Shown piece after piece: positions 23,840 to 32,240 of a stretch of 39,115 bases of DNA. A program made the translations under genes and the position numbers. The notes under the pieces were generated by a model. It searched no databases. It worked only from the letters and a program-made list of their open reading frames with translations, and was not told the DNA's origin. The DNA is from an uncultured Phascolarctobacterium sp. (GTDB taxonomy: Bacteria > Bacillota > Negativicutes > Acidaminococcales > Acidaminococcaceae), in contig URGS01000015.1 in the NCBI GenBank assembly GCA_900547415.1, positions 1 through 39,115 on the forward strand, read 5' to 3'. The first letter of the stretch is position 1. Every line of letters begins with the position of its first letter.

Positions 23840-25217
23840 TATTATCACCTACTTTCGGAATAACTACCTGAGCAACAGCACCGCTCTCAGGCTTGTTCTT
23901 TAAGGTAAAGCTGCCCTGTAAATCAGATTCAGCAAGAGTCTTAATAATTTTCAGTCCCAGGCTCTTACCCTGTCCTGGTTCAAAATCTGCTGGTAGACCA
24001 ATACCATCATCTTCAATAGCTAAAAGATAGGCATTGCTCTGTTCAGTAAAGCTAACCTTGAGACAGCCAGCATCCCTGCCTTCAAAGGCATGCTCAATGG
24101 TATTTTGTAGCAGCTCATTAAGAATTAGAGCAATGCTCGTAGCCTTTTCCGATGGCAACTCCACCTGTACTGCAGTAAACTCGGTCTCCAGCTTAAATTC
24201 AGGTCGCAGCATACTGCTTAGTATGGCCTGATAAATTCCCTTGGCTACCTTAGCCACGTCAATGAGTCCTGTATCATGCTGTGAAAGATACTCATGGACA
24301 ATAGCTATACTATTTACACGACCAATACAATCACGCAGAACAAGCTTAGTCTCCTCGCTTTGAGCACGACGAGCCTGCAGACGTAAAAGGCTGGTTATTG
24401 TCTGCAGATTATTCTTTACACGATGATGAATTTCCTTAATTACTACGGACTTTATAAGCAGCTCTTCATCCTTCTTGCGCAGGTCAGTAATATCACGAAG
24501 AATAACAATCCCGCAGCCACCACGGGCCCGCTCAGAAACAGGCAGAACTCTCATCGAAAGAATACGTCCATGAAGCTTAAATTCCTTACCTTCAGCTATG
24601 CCAGTATCAATTACCATCCCAACCAAAGGCCAATTTATAGCCATATCGTTAGTACGGCTCCCAATAAGTCCACGCACATCCATAAATTGAAAAATATGCT
24701 TAGCTGCTCTATTGGCTGCAATAATCAGCTTGTTGGGATCAACTACCATCAGACCATCTGACGGTGAAAGCCTGCGATACAATGGATTATCTGCTACAGA
24801 CCGACGCAAATTACACAAAAGCTCAAAGGATTGGTTCACAATAATATCGTCCAGCCTGGCACCCTCAAAACCTACTGCGGCAAAAACCTTTCCCGTGCCA
24901 TCCTTTAAAGGATACACTCTAAAGCCATGAAAGGTTCCCAAGCTCCACTCCTTTTTGCCATCTACAGCCAGTCCACTTTGCAAGCAGCGACACACCAGTG
25001 GCTCCTCTACAATGCGAATTCTTCTTCCTGTCAGATCAGGCTGTTCACTGCCAACCTGTGTCCGAGGACGTTCCTGCCTATAGATATCAAAGAACTTTTT
25101 ATCCTCAGCTGGCAAATAAATAGCGATAGAAGCATGGGCAATATCCGCAGCCAGGCCTAATATGGGCTGCATGGTCTGTAAAGTATAGCGTTGTTCTGCG
25201 GTCAAATTGCTTACCAT
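23823..25217 (-). CDS. Sensor histidine kinase (HisKA_2 type) paired with the ANTAR regulator
   Basis: A 464-residue soluble-looking kinase with no transmembrane segments. The N-terminal region (1-160) resembles the GAF/PAS-like sensor of EutW-type kinases and contains a Cys cluster (VCRC, about 74-77). A PAS domain follows (about 155-245). The HisKA_2 box EIHHRVKNNLQTI has phosphoacceptor His264/265. The HATPase domain has NELLQNTIEHAF, EDDGIGLP and GLKIIKTLA. It phosphorylates the regulator encoded next to it. The signal is unknown; EutW relatives sense ethanolamine, but no eut genes lie here. Five DnaA boxes occupy the upstream region. Confidence 0.92.
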   Translation of the reverse strand: MVSNLTAEQRYTLQTMQPILGLAADIAHASIAIYLPAEDKKFFDIYRQERPRTQVGSEQPDLTGRRIRIVEEPLVCRCLQSGLAVDGKKEWSLGTFHGFRVYPLKDGTGKVFAAVGFEGARLDDIIVNQSFELLCNLRRSVADNPLYRRLSPSDGLMVVDPNKLIIAANRAAKHIFQFMDVRGLIGSRTNDMAINWPLVGMVIDTGIAEGKEFKLHGRILSMRVLPVSERARGGCGIVILRDITDLRKKDEELLIKSVVIKEIHHRVKNNLQTITSLLRLQARRAQSEETKLVLRDCIGRVNSIAIVHEYLSQHDTGLIDVAKVAKGIYQAILSSMLRPEFKLETEFTAVQVELPSEKATSIALILNELLQNTIEHAFEGRDAGCLKVSFTEQSNAYLLAIEDDGIGLPADFEPGQGKSLGLKIIKTLAESDLQGSFTLKNKPESGAVAQVVIPKVGDNNAGKA

Positions 25218-25277
25218 GTTTACCTCTTTCTCTTCTAAAATGTACTTTCCACAAGTAAATTATAGAAATCCACTGCT

Positions 25278-25360
25278 TTATCCACATTATCCACTATCTT
25301 ATCCACAGGGGAATAGTGCTTTTTTTAGGGCTTTTTCCTTAGTTATCCACATTATCCACA
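25278..25360 (+). promoter_or_regulatory. Cluster of five DnaA boxes
   Basis: TTATCCACA occurs exactly at 25278-25286, 25299-25307, 25343-25351 and 25352-25360, and TTATCCACT at 25287-25295, all in the same orientation. Boxes 1-2 and 4-5 are directly abutted. The cluster lies between tsaD and the histidine kinase start, in the kinase's upstream region, next to a T-rich stretch (25320-25340). A half-match (CTTTCCACA) is at 25245-25253. No dnaA, dnaN, recF or gyrB gene is nearby, so a titration or regulatory site is more likely than oriC. Confidence 0.85.
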
Positions 25361-25371
25361 GAGTTATGCAC

Positions 25372-26400
25372 TCATTGGACATTTATTTTACATAAACTTA
25401 ACGATGGAACTGCGTTCAAGTCCAATGGACTTCTCATACCAGCCTGATACATAAAGTAGCCTCTGCATGCAATCATTACAGCATTATCAGTGCAAAGAAT
25501 GGACGTTGGGTGTACCAGCTGACAGCCAATTTTTTCCATAGACTCTGCCAAGGTGTTTTGCAGTGTTTTGTTGGCAGACACACCGCCTGCCAGAACGATT
25601 TTTTTATAGCCAGTGTCCTTCATAGCAGTTTCTGCCTTACGCACAAGTGCATCCACAACGGCATTCTGGAAAGAAGCCGCTACATCAGCGCGATTAACCT
25701 CTCTGCCAGCCTGCTGCTGATTATGCAGATAGTTGATAACTGCAGACTTTAAGCCGCTGAAGCTGAATTCATAGGGTGCATCCAGCTTGGCAATAGGAAA
25801 TTCTATAGCATGAGGATTGCCATTCAACGCCAGCTTTTCAATCTCAGGACCACCAGGGTACGGTAAGCCCATAACACGGGCAATTTTATCAAAAGCCTCA
25901 CCTGCCGCATCATCGCGAGTCTGTCCTAAAAGTTCAAAGCTGTTATAGCCTGTAACCTTTAAGAGCGCAGTATGACCGCCGCTGACAACAAGAGCCATAA
26001 ATGGCGGTTCCAGCTCTTGATCAGTCAAAAAGTTAGCAAAAACGTGGCCCTCCAAATGGTTTACACCAATCAGGGGCTTGTCTGCTGCCCAAGCAAGAGA
26101 CTTAGCCGCAGACAGACCTACCAGCAGCGCGCCTACAAGACCTGGACCGTAGGTTACCGCTACAGCATCAATCTGTTCCAAGGACACGCCTGCCTGAGTC
26201 AATGCCTCGTCTATTACGGGCATAATATTCTCAATATGCTTGCGAGAAGCAATTTCTGGTACTACACCACCAAATTTACGGTGAATAACAATTTGAGAGG
26301 AAATAATATTGCTTAAAACCTCGCGTCCGTTTTTCACCACAGCAGCAGCAGTCTCATCACAGCTGCTTTCTATTCCTAAAATATAAATATCCTTACTCAT
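25372..26400 (-). CDS. tsaD: tRNA N6-adenosine threonylcarbamoyltransferase
   Basis: The catalytic subunit that puts threonylcarbamoyl on A37 of ANN-decoding tRNAs (t6A). The 342-residue protein has the ASKHA-fold start ILGIESSCDETA, metal ligands His115 and His119 (NHLEGH), and FSGLKSAV and GGVSANKTL loops. It is the last gene of tsaE-tsaB-rimI-tsaD, overlapping rimI by 8 nt, so the cluster encodes the bacterial t6A complex partners (TsaC is elsewhere). The DnaA-box cluster follows its stop. Confidence 0.97.
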   Translation of the reverse strand: MSKDIYILGIESSCDETAAAVVKNGREVLSNIISSQIVIHRKFGGVVPEIASRKHIENIMPVIDEALTQAGVSLEQIDAVAVTYGPGLVGALLVGLSAAKSLAWAADKPLIGVNHLEGHVFANFLTDQELEPPFMALVVSGGHTALLKVTGYNSFELLGQTRDDAAGEAFDKIARVMGLPYPGGPEIEKLALNGNPHAIEFPIAKLDAPYEFSFSGLKSAVINYLHNQQQAGREVNRADVAASFQNAVVDALVRKAETAMKDTGYKKIVLAGGVSANKTLQNTLAESMEKIGCQLVHPTSILCTDNAVMIACRGYFMYQAGMRSPLDLNAVPSLSLCKINVQ

Positions 26401-26869
26401 GTGTTCCCTCTTTGTATAACCACATAATCACGGCATTTTCATGGTTGTCCTCATAGTAGTTGGGACGGATTCCTTCGCTGGCAAAACCACAGGTCAGATA
26501 CGCTCTCTGAGCTGCCAAATTGCTCTCACGTACCTCCAGAGTAATAGCCTCGGCGCCAAGCTCCCAGGCCTTATTGATAAGAGCTGCAGTCAGACGAGTA
26601 CCAAATCCCTGTCCACGCAGTTCTTTCACCACTGCTACTCTGGTAATCTGGGCTTCTCCCGCTACCAGCCAAAAACCGCAATAGCCAATTACCTTACCCT
26701 CCAGCTCCATAACCAGATAGGTGGTAAGCTCGTTATTGATTTCATTAAGCAGCATATTCTGGCTCCAGGCATCATAAAAGGCCTCAGCCTCCATTTTCTC
26801 TACAGCAGGAATATCTGCTGCAGACATGCTGCGAAAGCTTATTGTTGTTGCTGTTGTTTCTTCTCCCAA
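26393..26869 (-). CDS. rimI: Ribosomal protein N-acetyltransferase RimI (GNAT)
   Basis: A GNAT-fold acetyltransferase, in the family that acetylates the N-terminus of ribosomal protein bS18. It shows ITRVAVVKELRGQGFGTRL (the acetyl-CoA pyrophosphate loop, R/QxxGxG/A type), ALINKAWELGAEAITLEVRESN and AQRAYLTCGF. The longest start is a TTG at 26869 with GGAGGAG just upstream, giving 158 residues and a 31-nt overlap with tsaB; an ATG at 26827 (MSAADIPAV) would give a more usual N-terminus. The position between tsaB and tsaD is conserved in many bacteria. Confidence 0.92.
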   Translation of the reverse strand: MGEETTATTISFRSMSAADIPAVEKMEAEAFYDAWSQNMLLNEINNELTTYLVMELEGKVIGYCGFWLVAGEAQITRVAVVKELRGQGFGTRLTAALINKAWELGAEAITLEVRESNLAAQRAYLTCGFASEGIRPNYYEDNHENAVIMWLYKEGTHE

Positions 26870-27537
26870 AGCTCCTCCGCCTCTGATCTTCTAATATAAT
26901 ACGGTTCTAGGCCAAAAATTTTTTTGTCATTATCTGCATCAAACTCGTCCTGAGCCAAAAAGCCTACTGAGGATGCTCTGGGCATACGCAGTGCCTTAGG
27001 CGCCAGGCTTACCCATTCAGGCAGCTCCAGCTGCTCCAAGCGCTTGCACTCACCCAGGATAATGGACGGACAGCCTTGCAGGGCCAAACGTTCAAAAAGC
27101 TGATCCTTGCTTACGACCTCCACAGGAGCCAGCTCCTTAAGCTGTCCCTTTTCCCATTTGTAGATAGCCTGATAGTAATTGCCCTTTTGCGCATCCAGCA
27201 CAGGAGACAGCACTACGCCGTCTACGGGAATATTGTAGGCCATAGCCTTAAGGGTGTCCACACCATGGAGATAGCACTGCCAGCTATAAGCCATTGCCTC
27301 TGCAGTTGCCAGACCAATGCGCAGTCCGGTAAAGGAACCTGGACCCATGCTTACGGCCAAAAGCTCAATTTCATTTTTCTTGATACCGGTACGGTCCAAA
27401 AGCTGCTGAATCTGGGGCAGCAGTCCCTCGGAATGGGTCATGCCCATATTGATATTATATTCTGCTAAAAGCTCGTTGTTTCGGCACAATGCCACTGTAC
27501 ATACCTTTGTAGCTGTGTCCATAGCTAAAGTCAGCAC
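26839..27537 (-). CDS. tsaB: tRNA t6A biosynthesis protein TsaB
   Basis: A non-catalytic ASKHA-fold partner of TsaD. The 232-residue protein starts MLTLAMDTATKVCTVAL and has the family signature SMGPGSFTGLRIGLATA. Its Gln-rich C-terminal end (KKQQQQQ) is a local oddity, overlapping the rimI start. It overlaps tsaE by 7 nt, so tsaE-tsaB-rimI-tsaD is one translationally coupled unit. Confidence 0.95.
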   Translation of the reverse strand: MLTLAMDTATKVCTVALCRNNELLAEYNINMGMTHSEGLLPQIQQLLDRTGIKKNEIELLAVSMGPGSFTGLRIGLATAEAMAYSWQCYLHGVDTLKAMAYNIPVDGVVLSPVLDAQKGNYYQAIYKWEKGQLKELAPVEVVSKDQLFERLALQGCPSIILGECKRLEQLELPEWVSLAPKALRMPRASSVGFLAQDEFDADNDKKIFGLEPYYIRRSEAEELWEKKQQQQQ

Positions 27538-27995
27538 TCGCGATCCACCTCCCGCAGCAGCTGCTCATAGCGCTCGCCCTTGGCCAAAAGCTTAGCCTTG
27601 CGTCCTGCGCCGTCCAAAAGCAGCGTTACCTGCAAATATTCATCTGGCAGATGCTCAGGAAAAAGCTCTGCCCATTCAATCAAGGTTACTACCTCATCAC
27701 CATAAACATATTCGTCAAAGCCAATATCCTCCAGCTCTTCCTCGCGGCTCAAGCGATAAAGGTCAAAATGATGTATTTCCAGCTTTTCCCCCTGGTATAC
27801 ATTCATAATGGCAAAGGTGGGACTATTGACATCAGAAGCAGCTACGCCTAAGGCAGTAGCTACACCACGACTAAATAAAGTTTTACCTGCACCCAAATCC
27901 CCTGTAAGACAAATTACGTCGCCGCCCTTAGCAGCACGTCCTACAAGCTGACCTAAGTGCTCAGTTGCATAACTGTCCTGTAAATAAAATTCCAT
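27531..27995 (-). CDS. tsaE: tRNA t6A biosynthesis ATPase TsaE
   Basis: The P-loop ATPase that drives the t6A complex. It has Walker A GDLGAGKTLF and the NSPTFAIMNVY and HFDLYRL motifs, and ends with LIEWAELFPEHLP and short charged sequence. The ATG at 27995 (MEFYLQDS) is chosen because GGAG lies 6 nt upstream; upstream in-frame starts (GTG at 28016, ATGs at 28007 and 28001) would add up to seven residues. It is the first gene of the t6A cluster. Confidence 0.95.
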   Translation of the reverse strand: MEFYLQDSYATEHLGQLVGRAAKGGDVICLTGDLGAGKTLFSRGVATALGVAASDVNSPTFAIMNVYQGEKLEIHHFDLYRLSREEELEDIGFDEYVYGDEVVTLIEWAELFPEHLPDEYLQVTLLLDGAGRKAKLLAKGERYEQLLREVDREC

Positions 27996-28061
27996 GTTCA
28001 TCTCCATCCTGGTCACTAATGATCCATTTCCTGAAAAATAAACTTTTTAAGAATAGACCTT

Positions 28062-28095
28062 CAGCCCTTCCGACCAAAAATAGTCGAAAGGGCTG
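28062..28095. terminator. Hairpin between the GerMN gene and tsaE
   Basis: CAGCCCTTCCGAC (28062-28074) pairs with GTCGAAAGGGCTG (28083-28095, one mismatch). The T run follows on the plus strand only, so it is a poor terminator for the minus-strand genes and may be an attenuator or a 3'-end stabiliser. Confidence 0.5.
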
Positions 28096-28101
28096 TTTTG
28101 T

Positions 28102-28629
28102 TTACAAAAGTGTCTTATTTCTAGTAAGCGGTTCACTTAAATCCATATGTCCGCTGAAGCTGGTTACAGGCTTGCCTTCCACCAGAATTTGTACTCTTTT
28201 AATTTCTGGGAATTCCGTCAAAGTATTGACAATAGCATAGGTCAGCATCAGCTCGCCATAGGAGCCTTGTCCCTTCTTGGCAATTTCCTTAGAAAAATCA
28301 GCAGTTGCTGTTCCGTCTGCAGCAACCTTAAGGCTTAAAACCTTAGTGCCAACAGGTACAACGTCTTCCATACCTGCAACCTGAGGCTTGGTGCTCACTA
28401 AAGCATTCAGCGCATTTTCAGGCAGGCTTTTGCCATTGTCCGCCATAGTAATCTTTTCCGGCAGCAGCTTATCGCTGCCGTTAGCATCAGCTCTATAAAC
28501 TATAAAGCTAATGTTTTTAACTTGTTCTGTTGCTGCTGGTGCTCCAGAGGGGTCGTCTTTGACCTCACTATCACAGCCAACGCTAATCAATGCGCACAGC
28601 AGCAGCATTAATAAAATCAATTTTTTCAT
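28102..28629 (-). CDS. GerMN-domain lipoprotein
   Basis: A 175-residue protein with a lipoprotein signal (MKKLILLMLLLCALISVGC, lipobox Cys19), a short disordered linker and a GerMN domain (about 40-165). The family is found in the sporulation protein GerM and in envelope proteins of non-sporulating bacteria. The gene begins 17 nt after the amidase gene stop, so the two are one operon; a role in peptidoglycan binding or remodelling is inferred from that pairing. Whether it sits in the inner or outer membrane cannot be decided. Confidence 0.85.
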   Translation of the reverse strand: MKKLILLMLLLCALISVGCDSEVKDDPSGAPAATEQVKNISFIVYRADANGSDKLLPEKITMADNGKSLPENALNALVSTKPQVAGMEDVVPVGTKVLSLKVAADGTATADFSKEIAKKGQGSYGELMLTYAIVNTLTEFPEIKRVQILVEGKPVTSFSGHMDLSEPLTRNKTLL

Positions 28630-28646
28630 TTGCCGCCTCCGTGCCC

Positions 28647-29981
28647 TTATTTAAAGTATTTTTCAATGCCTTCTGCCATCAGGCGTGCAGCTTTCTTTCT
28701 GAACCAGTTGCCTGCCAGAAGCTTTTCTTCCTTGGGATTGCTGATAAAGCACAGCTCTACAAGAATTGCAGGCATAGTGCAGCGTTTAACTACATAAAAG
28801 TTTGCCTCTCTAATGCCAAGATTGTCTACGCCAAAATTAGAGCTCAGCTCATTTTGCACTGCACGTGCCAGACGTCCATCGTTAGCAGTCTTAGGGAAAT
28901 AGTATGTAGAAATACCACCTACATTGCGATTTACAGAGGAGTTAATATGTAAGCTGATGAACAAATCAGAGTCATGCTTTTCTGCAACATTTACGCGAGC
29001 CTGCAGCTCGTCCTTGTCGCTGGCATGGGGACCATATACATCCTTATCAGTGGTGCGTGTCATGTAAACCTTAGCACCCATCTTTTCCAGACGCTCCTTC
29101 AAAAGCTCTGCAATAGGAAGGGTAACCTGCTTTTCTTTCAGACCGCCCTGACCAATGGCACCAGGGTCACTGCCGCCATGACCTGCGTCAATGGTAATAA
29201 CCTTGCCATCCAGGCCACCGCCAGTTCTATAGCCGCCCTTGCGCTGATCCTTATCCTCTTTTTTATCTTCCTTCTTTTTGTCCTCTTTTTCCTTCTTTTC
29301 CTTGTTATGACGTTCGCGCCATGCTGCTATTTTTTCCTCATCCTTGGAGTTTGTAGAAACAACTGGCTTTTGCGCTGGCTGAGGCGCAGGCTTAACCGCC
29401 TCTGCACCGCCTGTTACAGGCTTATTGCTTACTACAGGCTTGTTGCCTACAATAGGTCCGCTATTGGAGACCTGTGCAGCATTTTGCTTAGCAACGCTAC
29501 CTTTGGAAGCAGACGGCTTAGCCGCTGCTGAAGGATTAGATGTGGTCTTGGGAGGGAAAAGTACAGCCGTGCCCTTATCCACAGTAACATCCAAAACTAT
29601 TCTAAAGGGACGATTTGTAGCCGAGTCCTTTTTCAAAACGAAAGCTTTGTAATCTCCCTGTACAAGCTGCTTGGTCAAAGGCAGCTTGATAATTGTATGA
29701 CCATTGCCAGGCTCAACTAAAAGTTCATTGGCAACGGTGCTTTTAACGGCTCTGCGCTTAGGAATGTTACCTGCAGCAGGAGCGTCAACTCGAAGCACTA
29801 AGCTATTCCCCTGCAGCTCAACATTATAAGCAGCATTATCAGTCAAATCGGTTACTATACGTAGTATATTATCCTTACTAACGCCCCACTTTACGTCAGT
29901 AATTTGGGTTTCTGCCGCACTTACTACCCCTGAAACCAAAAAGCAGCACATAGTCAGCAGCAAAAGAAAAAGTCTTTGCAA
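28647..29981 (-). CDS. N-acetylmuramoyl-L-alanine amidase (AMIN + Amidase_3)
   Basis: A 444-residue secreted peptidoglycan amidase. After the signal peptide (to about residue 23, GVVSAAE) comes an AMIN domain (~24-128), which targets the septal envelope in AmiC-like enzymes. A long Pro/Ala/Lys/Glu-rich linker (~130-250, with a KEKEDKKKEDKKEDKDQRK stretch) follows. The zinc amidase domain has ITIDAGHGGSDPGA, ISLHINSSVN and ILVELCFISN carrying the His/Glu ligands. It cleaves the stem peptide from MurNAc, for instance during cell separation. It is first of two genes with the GerMN lipoprotein. Confidence 0.94.
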   Translation of the reverse strand: MQRLFLLLLTMCCFLVSGVVSAAETQITDVKWGVSKDNILRIVTDLTDNAAYNVELQGNSLVLRVDAPAAGNIPKRRAVKSTVANELLVEPGNGHTIIKLPLTKQLVQGDYKAFVLKKDSATNRPFRIVLDVTVDKGTAVLFPPKTTSNPSAAAKPSASKGSVAKQNAAQVSNSGPIVGNKPVVSNKPVTGGAEAVKPAPQPAQKPVVSTNSKDEEKIAAWRERHNKEKKEKEDKKKEDKKEDKDQRKGGYRTGGGLDGKVITIDAGHGGSDPGAIGQGGLKEKQVTLPIAELLKERLEKMGAKVYMTRTTDKDVYGPHASDKDELQARVNVAEKHDSDLFISLHINSSVNRNVGGISTYYFPKTANDGRLARAVQNELSSNFGVDNLGIREANFYVVKRCTMPAILVELCFISNPKEEKLLAGNWFRKKAARLMAEGIEKYFK

Positions 29982-30085
29982 ACGGCCTCACCTCTTTTAG
30001 CTAGATATTTGTTTTACTCAATACTATATTTTATCATTTTTATCCTATGACTGTAAAATATTTCTTAGAAAGATTCTATAAAAAA

Positions 30086-31612
30086 TTACAGCTTAGGTAA
30101 AAAATCTACTAACTGGCCAGCTCCAAAGGCAGTATATTTCTCTGCCGCCGCTTCACCAGCCTTACCGTGAAGATAAACTGCGCAGACAGCAGCCTCGCTC
30201 AAAGAAATACCCTGACCAGCCAAGGCTGCAATCATACCTGTAAGCACGTCACCGCTGCCGCCTGTAGCCATAGCACTGCAGCCACTGCTGTTAATATAAA
30301 CAGTACCGTCAGGACAGCCAACAACTGTAGGAGCACCCTTTAATACCACAACCGCATTCCATTCTGCTGCATATTTAGCAGCAAGCTCGACCCTGTTTTT
30401 GTCAATCTCTTCTACAGAAAGACCTGTAAGTCTTGCCATTTCACCAACATGGGGGGTAAGAACCTTAGGAGCCTCCATCTTCTGCAGCAGCTCCAAATTA
30501 TCCTTAATAGCAGTCAGTGCATCTGCATCAATGACAGTAGGAATCTGAACCTGCTCCAAAACAGTGCGCACTGCTTCCATAGTGCTTTCAGAGGTGCCAA
30601 GTCCGGGGCCAATAGCCAGTACATCTGCATTTGCAGCCTTTGCCACCACGTCGCTGGCAGCACCACCGCCCAAAACGCCTGGCATTCGCTCAAGCAGTCC
30701 ATGTACCATAACCTCAGTCAGCTTAACAGCAAGAACATCCCTGCTGCTCAAAGGAGTCAAAAGAGATACAAGTCCGGCTCCACTGCGTACTGCCGCATTG
30801 GAGCAAAGAGCTGCGGCACCAGTAAAACCAGGACTGCCTGCAAATACAAGAACCTTACCTGCGTCCCCCTTATGTGCATTGCCTGCACGCAAAGGCAGTA
30901 AACTTTGCACCATAGCCTCATCAACAAGGAACTTTTTGCTCGGACAATCTGCCACAAGCTTTTGCGGCATGCCAATATTGGCAGCATAAAGCTCACCTAC
31001 ATAATCCACTGCAGGATACAAGAACAAGCCAACCTTAGGCAGCTCCATAGTAATAGTAACAGAAGCCTTTACAGCATCCTTACAGATGCTGCCATTGTCT
31101 GCATCCACGCCAGTAGGAATATCTACTGCAACTACGGGCCTTTCACTCTCATTTATCAGGCGACAGCTGCGAGCATACACATCACGCAGTTCGCCCTTAA
31201 AGCCAGTTCCTAAAAGCGCATCTACTATTACACCAGCCTTGGCACAAGCCAGCTCCGCCAACAGAAAATCATCGTCATCTGTCAGTACTTCAATTTTGAC
31301 ACCAGCCCTTTGCAGCATTGCCAGCTCTACTGCGGCATCACCAGCAATTTCCTCCAGGGAAGCACCTACAAGATATACTCTTGTTTTTACACCAAAGCTT
31401 TCTAACCAGCGGGCAGCGCCAAAGCCATCACCGCCATTATTCCCCTTGCCACAGAAAATAACAACCTTTTGGTTGCCTTCAGGCAAAATTTCCATAACAG
31501 CCTCAGCAACTGCTTTGGATGCCTGATCCATAAGCAGCAGTCCTGCTACACCATATTCCTCTGTAGCAAGCTTATCCAGCTGTTTCATCTCTTCTGCTGT
31601 AACTACCTTCAT
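30086..31612 (-). CDS. nnr: Bifunctional NAD(P)H-hydrate epimerase/dehydratase
   Basis: It repairs damaged NADHX and NADPHX. The N-terminal YjeF_N epimerase half (about 1-210) has MDQASKAVAEAV, the nucleotide-binding GKGNNGGDGFGAARWL and DALLGTGF. The C-terminal ribokinase-like dehydratase half (about 220-508) has AGSPGFTGAAALCSNAA, AIGPGLG, LTPHVGEMARL and the catalytic GSGDVLTGMIAAL. The start MKVVTAEEM at 31612 matches the family and has GGAG 6 nt upstream; an ATG at 31624 with AGAGGC is an equal alternative that adds four residues. It follows acpS on the same strand, a common pairing. Confidence 0.95.
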   Translation of the reverse strand: MKVVTAEEMKQLDKLATEEYGVAGLLLMDQASKAVAEAVMEILPEGNQKVVIFCGKGNNGGDGFGAARWLESFGVKTRVYLVGASLEEIAGDAAVELAMLQRAGVKIEVLTDDDDFLLAELACAKAGVIVDALLGTGFKGELRDVYARSCRLINESERPVVAVDIPTGVDADNGSICKDAVKASVTITMELPKVGLFLYPAVDYVGELYAANIGMPQKLVADCPSKKFLVDEAMVQSLLPLRAGNAHKGDAGKVLVFAGSPGFTGAAALCSNAAVRSGAGLVSLLTPLSSRDVLAVKLTEVMVHGLLERMPGVLGGGAASDVVAKAANADVLAIGPGLGTSESTMEAVRTVLEQVQIPTVIDADALTAIKDNLELLQKMEAPKVLTPHVGEMARLTGLSVEEIDKNRVELAAKYAAEWNAVVVLKGAPTVVGCPDGTVYINSSGCSAMATGGSGDVLTGMIAALAGQGISLSEAAVCAVYLHGKAGEAAAEKYTAFGAGQLVDFLPKL

Positions 31613-31687
31613 TTCTAACTCCATTCTGCCTCTTTCTACAGGCTTATTTCTAAAATTACTTCCACATTCTCCATCTTGTTTTGTAGC

Positions 31688-32059
31688 CTAAGCTTCCAAT
31701 ATTACATAAGCTATGGCCACATCTCTGCCATGAGTGAGGCTCAGGTGGATTTGCTTTACTCCAAGCTTTTCCGCAAGCTCAAGATGATAACCTGACAGCC
31801 TGATGCTAGGCTTACCCAAAGCATCTGACAAAACCTCGATTTCCTTAATCTCGCCACCACGCAAACCTGTTCCCAAAGCCTTCAGTACTGCCTCTTTAGC
31901 GGCAAAACGTGCAGCAAAGCTGGCTGCAGCCTGCTTTCCCCTGCTTTGGCAGTAAGCAATCTCAGCAGGAGAATACACTCTCTCCACAAAGCTTGCTCTG
32001 GCAATAGCTTTACTTACCCTATCAATTTCTATAACATCACAGCCAATTCCCTTAATCAT
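31688..32059 (-). CDS. acpS: Holo-[acyl-carrier-protein] synthase
   Basis: It transfers 4'-phosphopantetheine from CoA to acyl carrier protein. The 123-residue protein has the conserved IKGIGCDVIEIDRV, with the magnesium-binding Asp, and FAARFAAKEAVLKALGTG, with the Glu/Lys pair, and ends in ISLTHGRD-like HLSLTHGRDVAIAYV. It is upstream of nnr (63 nt apart) and presumably cotranscribed with it from an extended -10 promoter. Confidence 0.96.
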   Translation of the reverse strand: MIKGIGCDVIEIDRVSKAIARASFVERVYSPAEIAYCQSRGKQAAASFAARFAAKEAVLKALGTGLRGGEIKEIEVLSDALGKPSIRLSGYHLELAEKLGVKQIHLSLTHGRDVAIAYVILEA

Positions 32060-32115
32060 TAAAGCAACTTCCCTTTGTTGTTGTTTCAGACTGTATAGTC
32101 AGTTTTGCAAAGATA

Positions 32116-32124
32116 ATTATACCA
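32116..32124 (-). promoter_or_regulatory. Extended -10 promoter of acpS-nnr
   Basis: TGGTATAAT on the minus strand (complement of 32116-32124) is an extended -10; no good -35 is visible. It lies about 57 nt upstream of the acpS start. Confidence 0.55.
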
Positions 32125-32199
32125 CATCTCTGCGAATATTATTTATTCTTTTTTCCCCCCTGTAAATCCTTTTAAAGTTTTGCTTTTTCACAGTTTTTT

Positions 32200-32233
32200 A
32201 ACAAAAAAGACGACAGTCAAAAACTGTCGTCTT
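32200..32233 (-). terminator. Terminator of the ctsR-clpC-radA operon
   Basis: A perfect 10-bp stem AAGACGACAG/CTGTCGTCTT (32207-32216 with 32224-32233) is followed by TTTTGTT on the minus strand, directly after the radA stop. Confidence 0.9.
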
Positions 32234-32240
32234 AATTTTC

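Noticed and set aside
25278..25360. Chromosomal replication origin
   Set aside because: DnaA boxes are clustered, but none of dnaA, dnaN, recF, gyrB, rpmH or parAB is nearby and no clear unwinding element was found.
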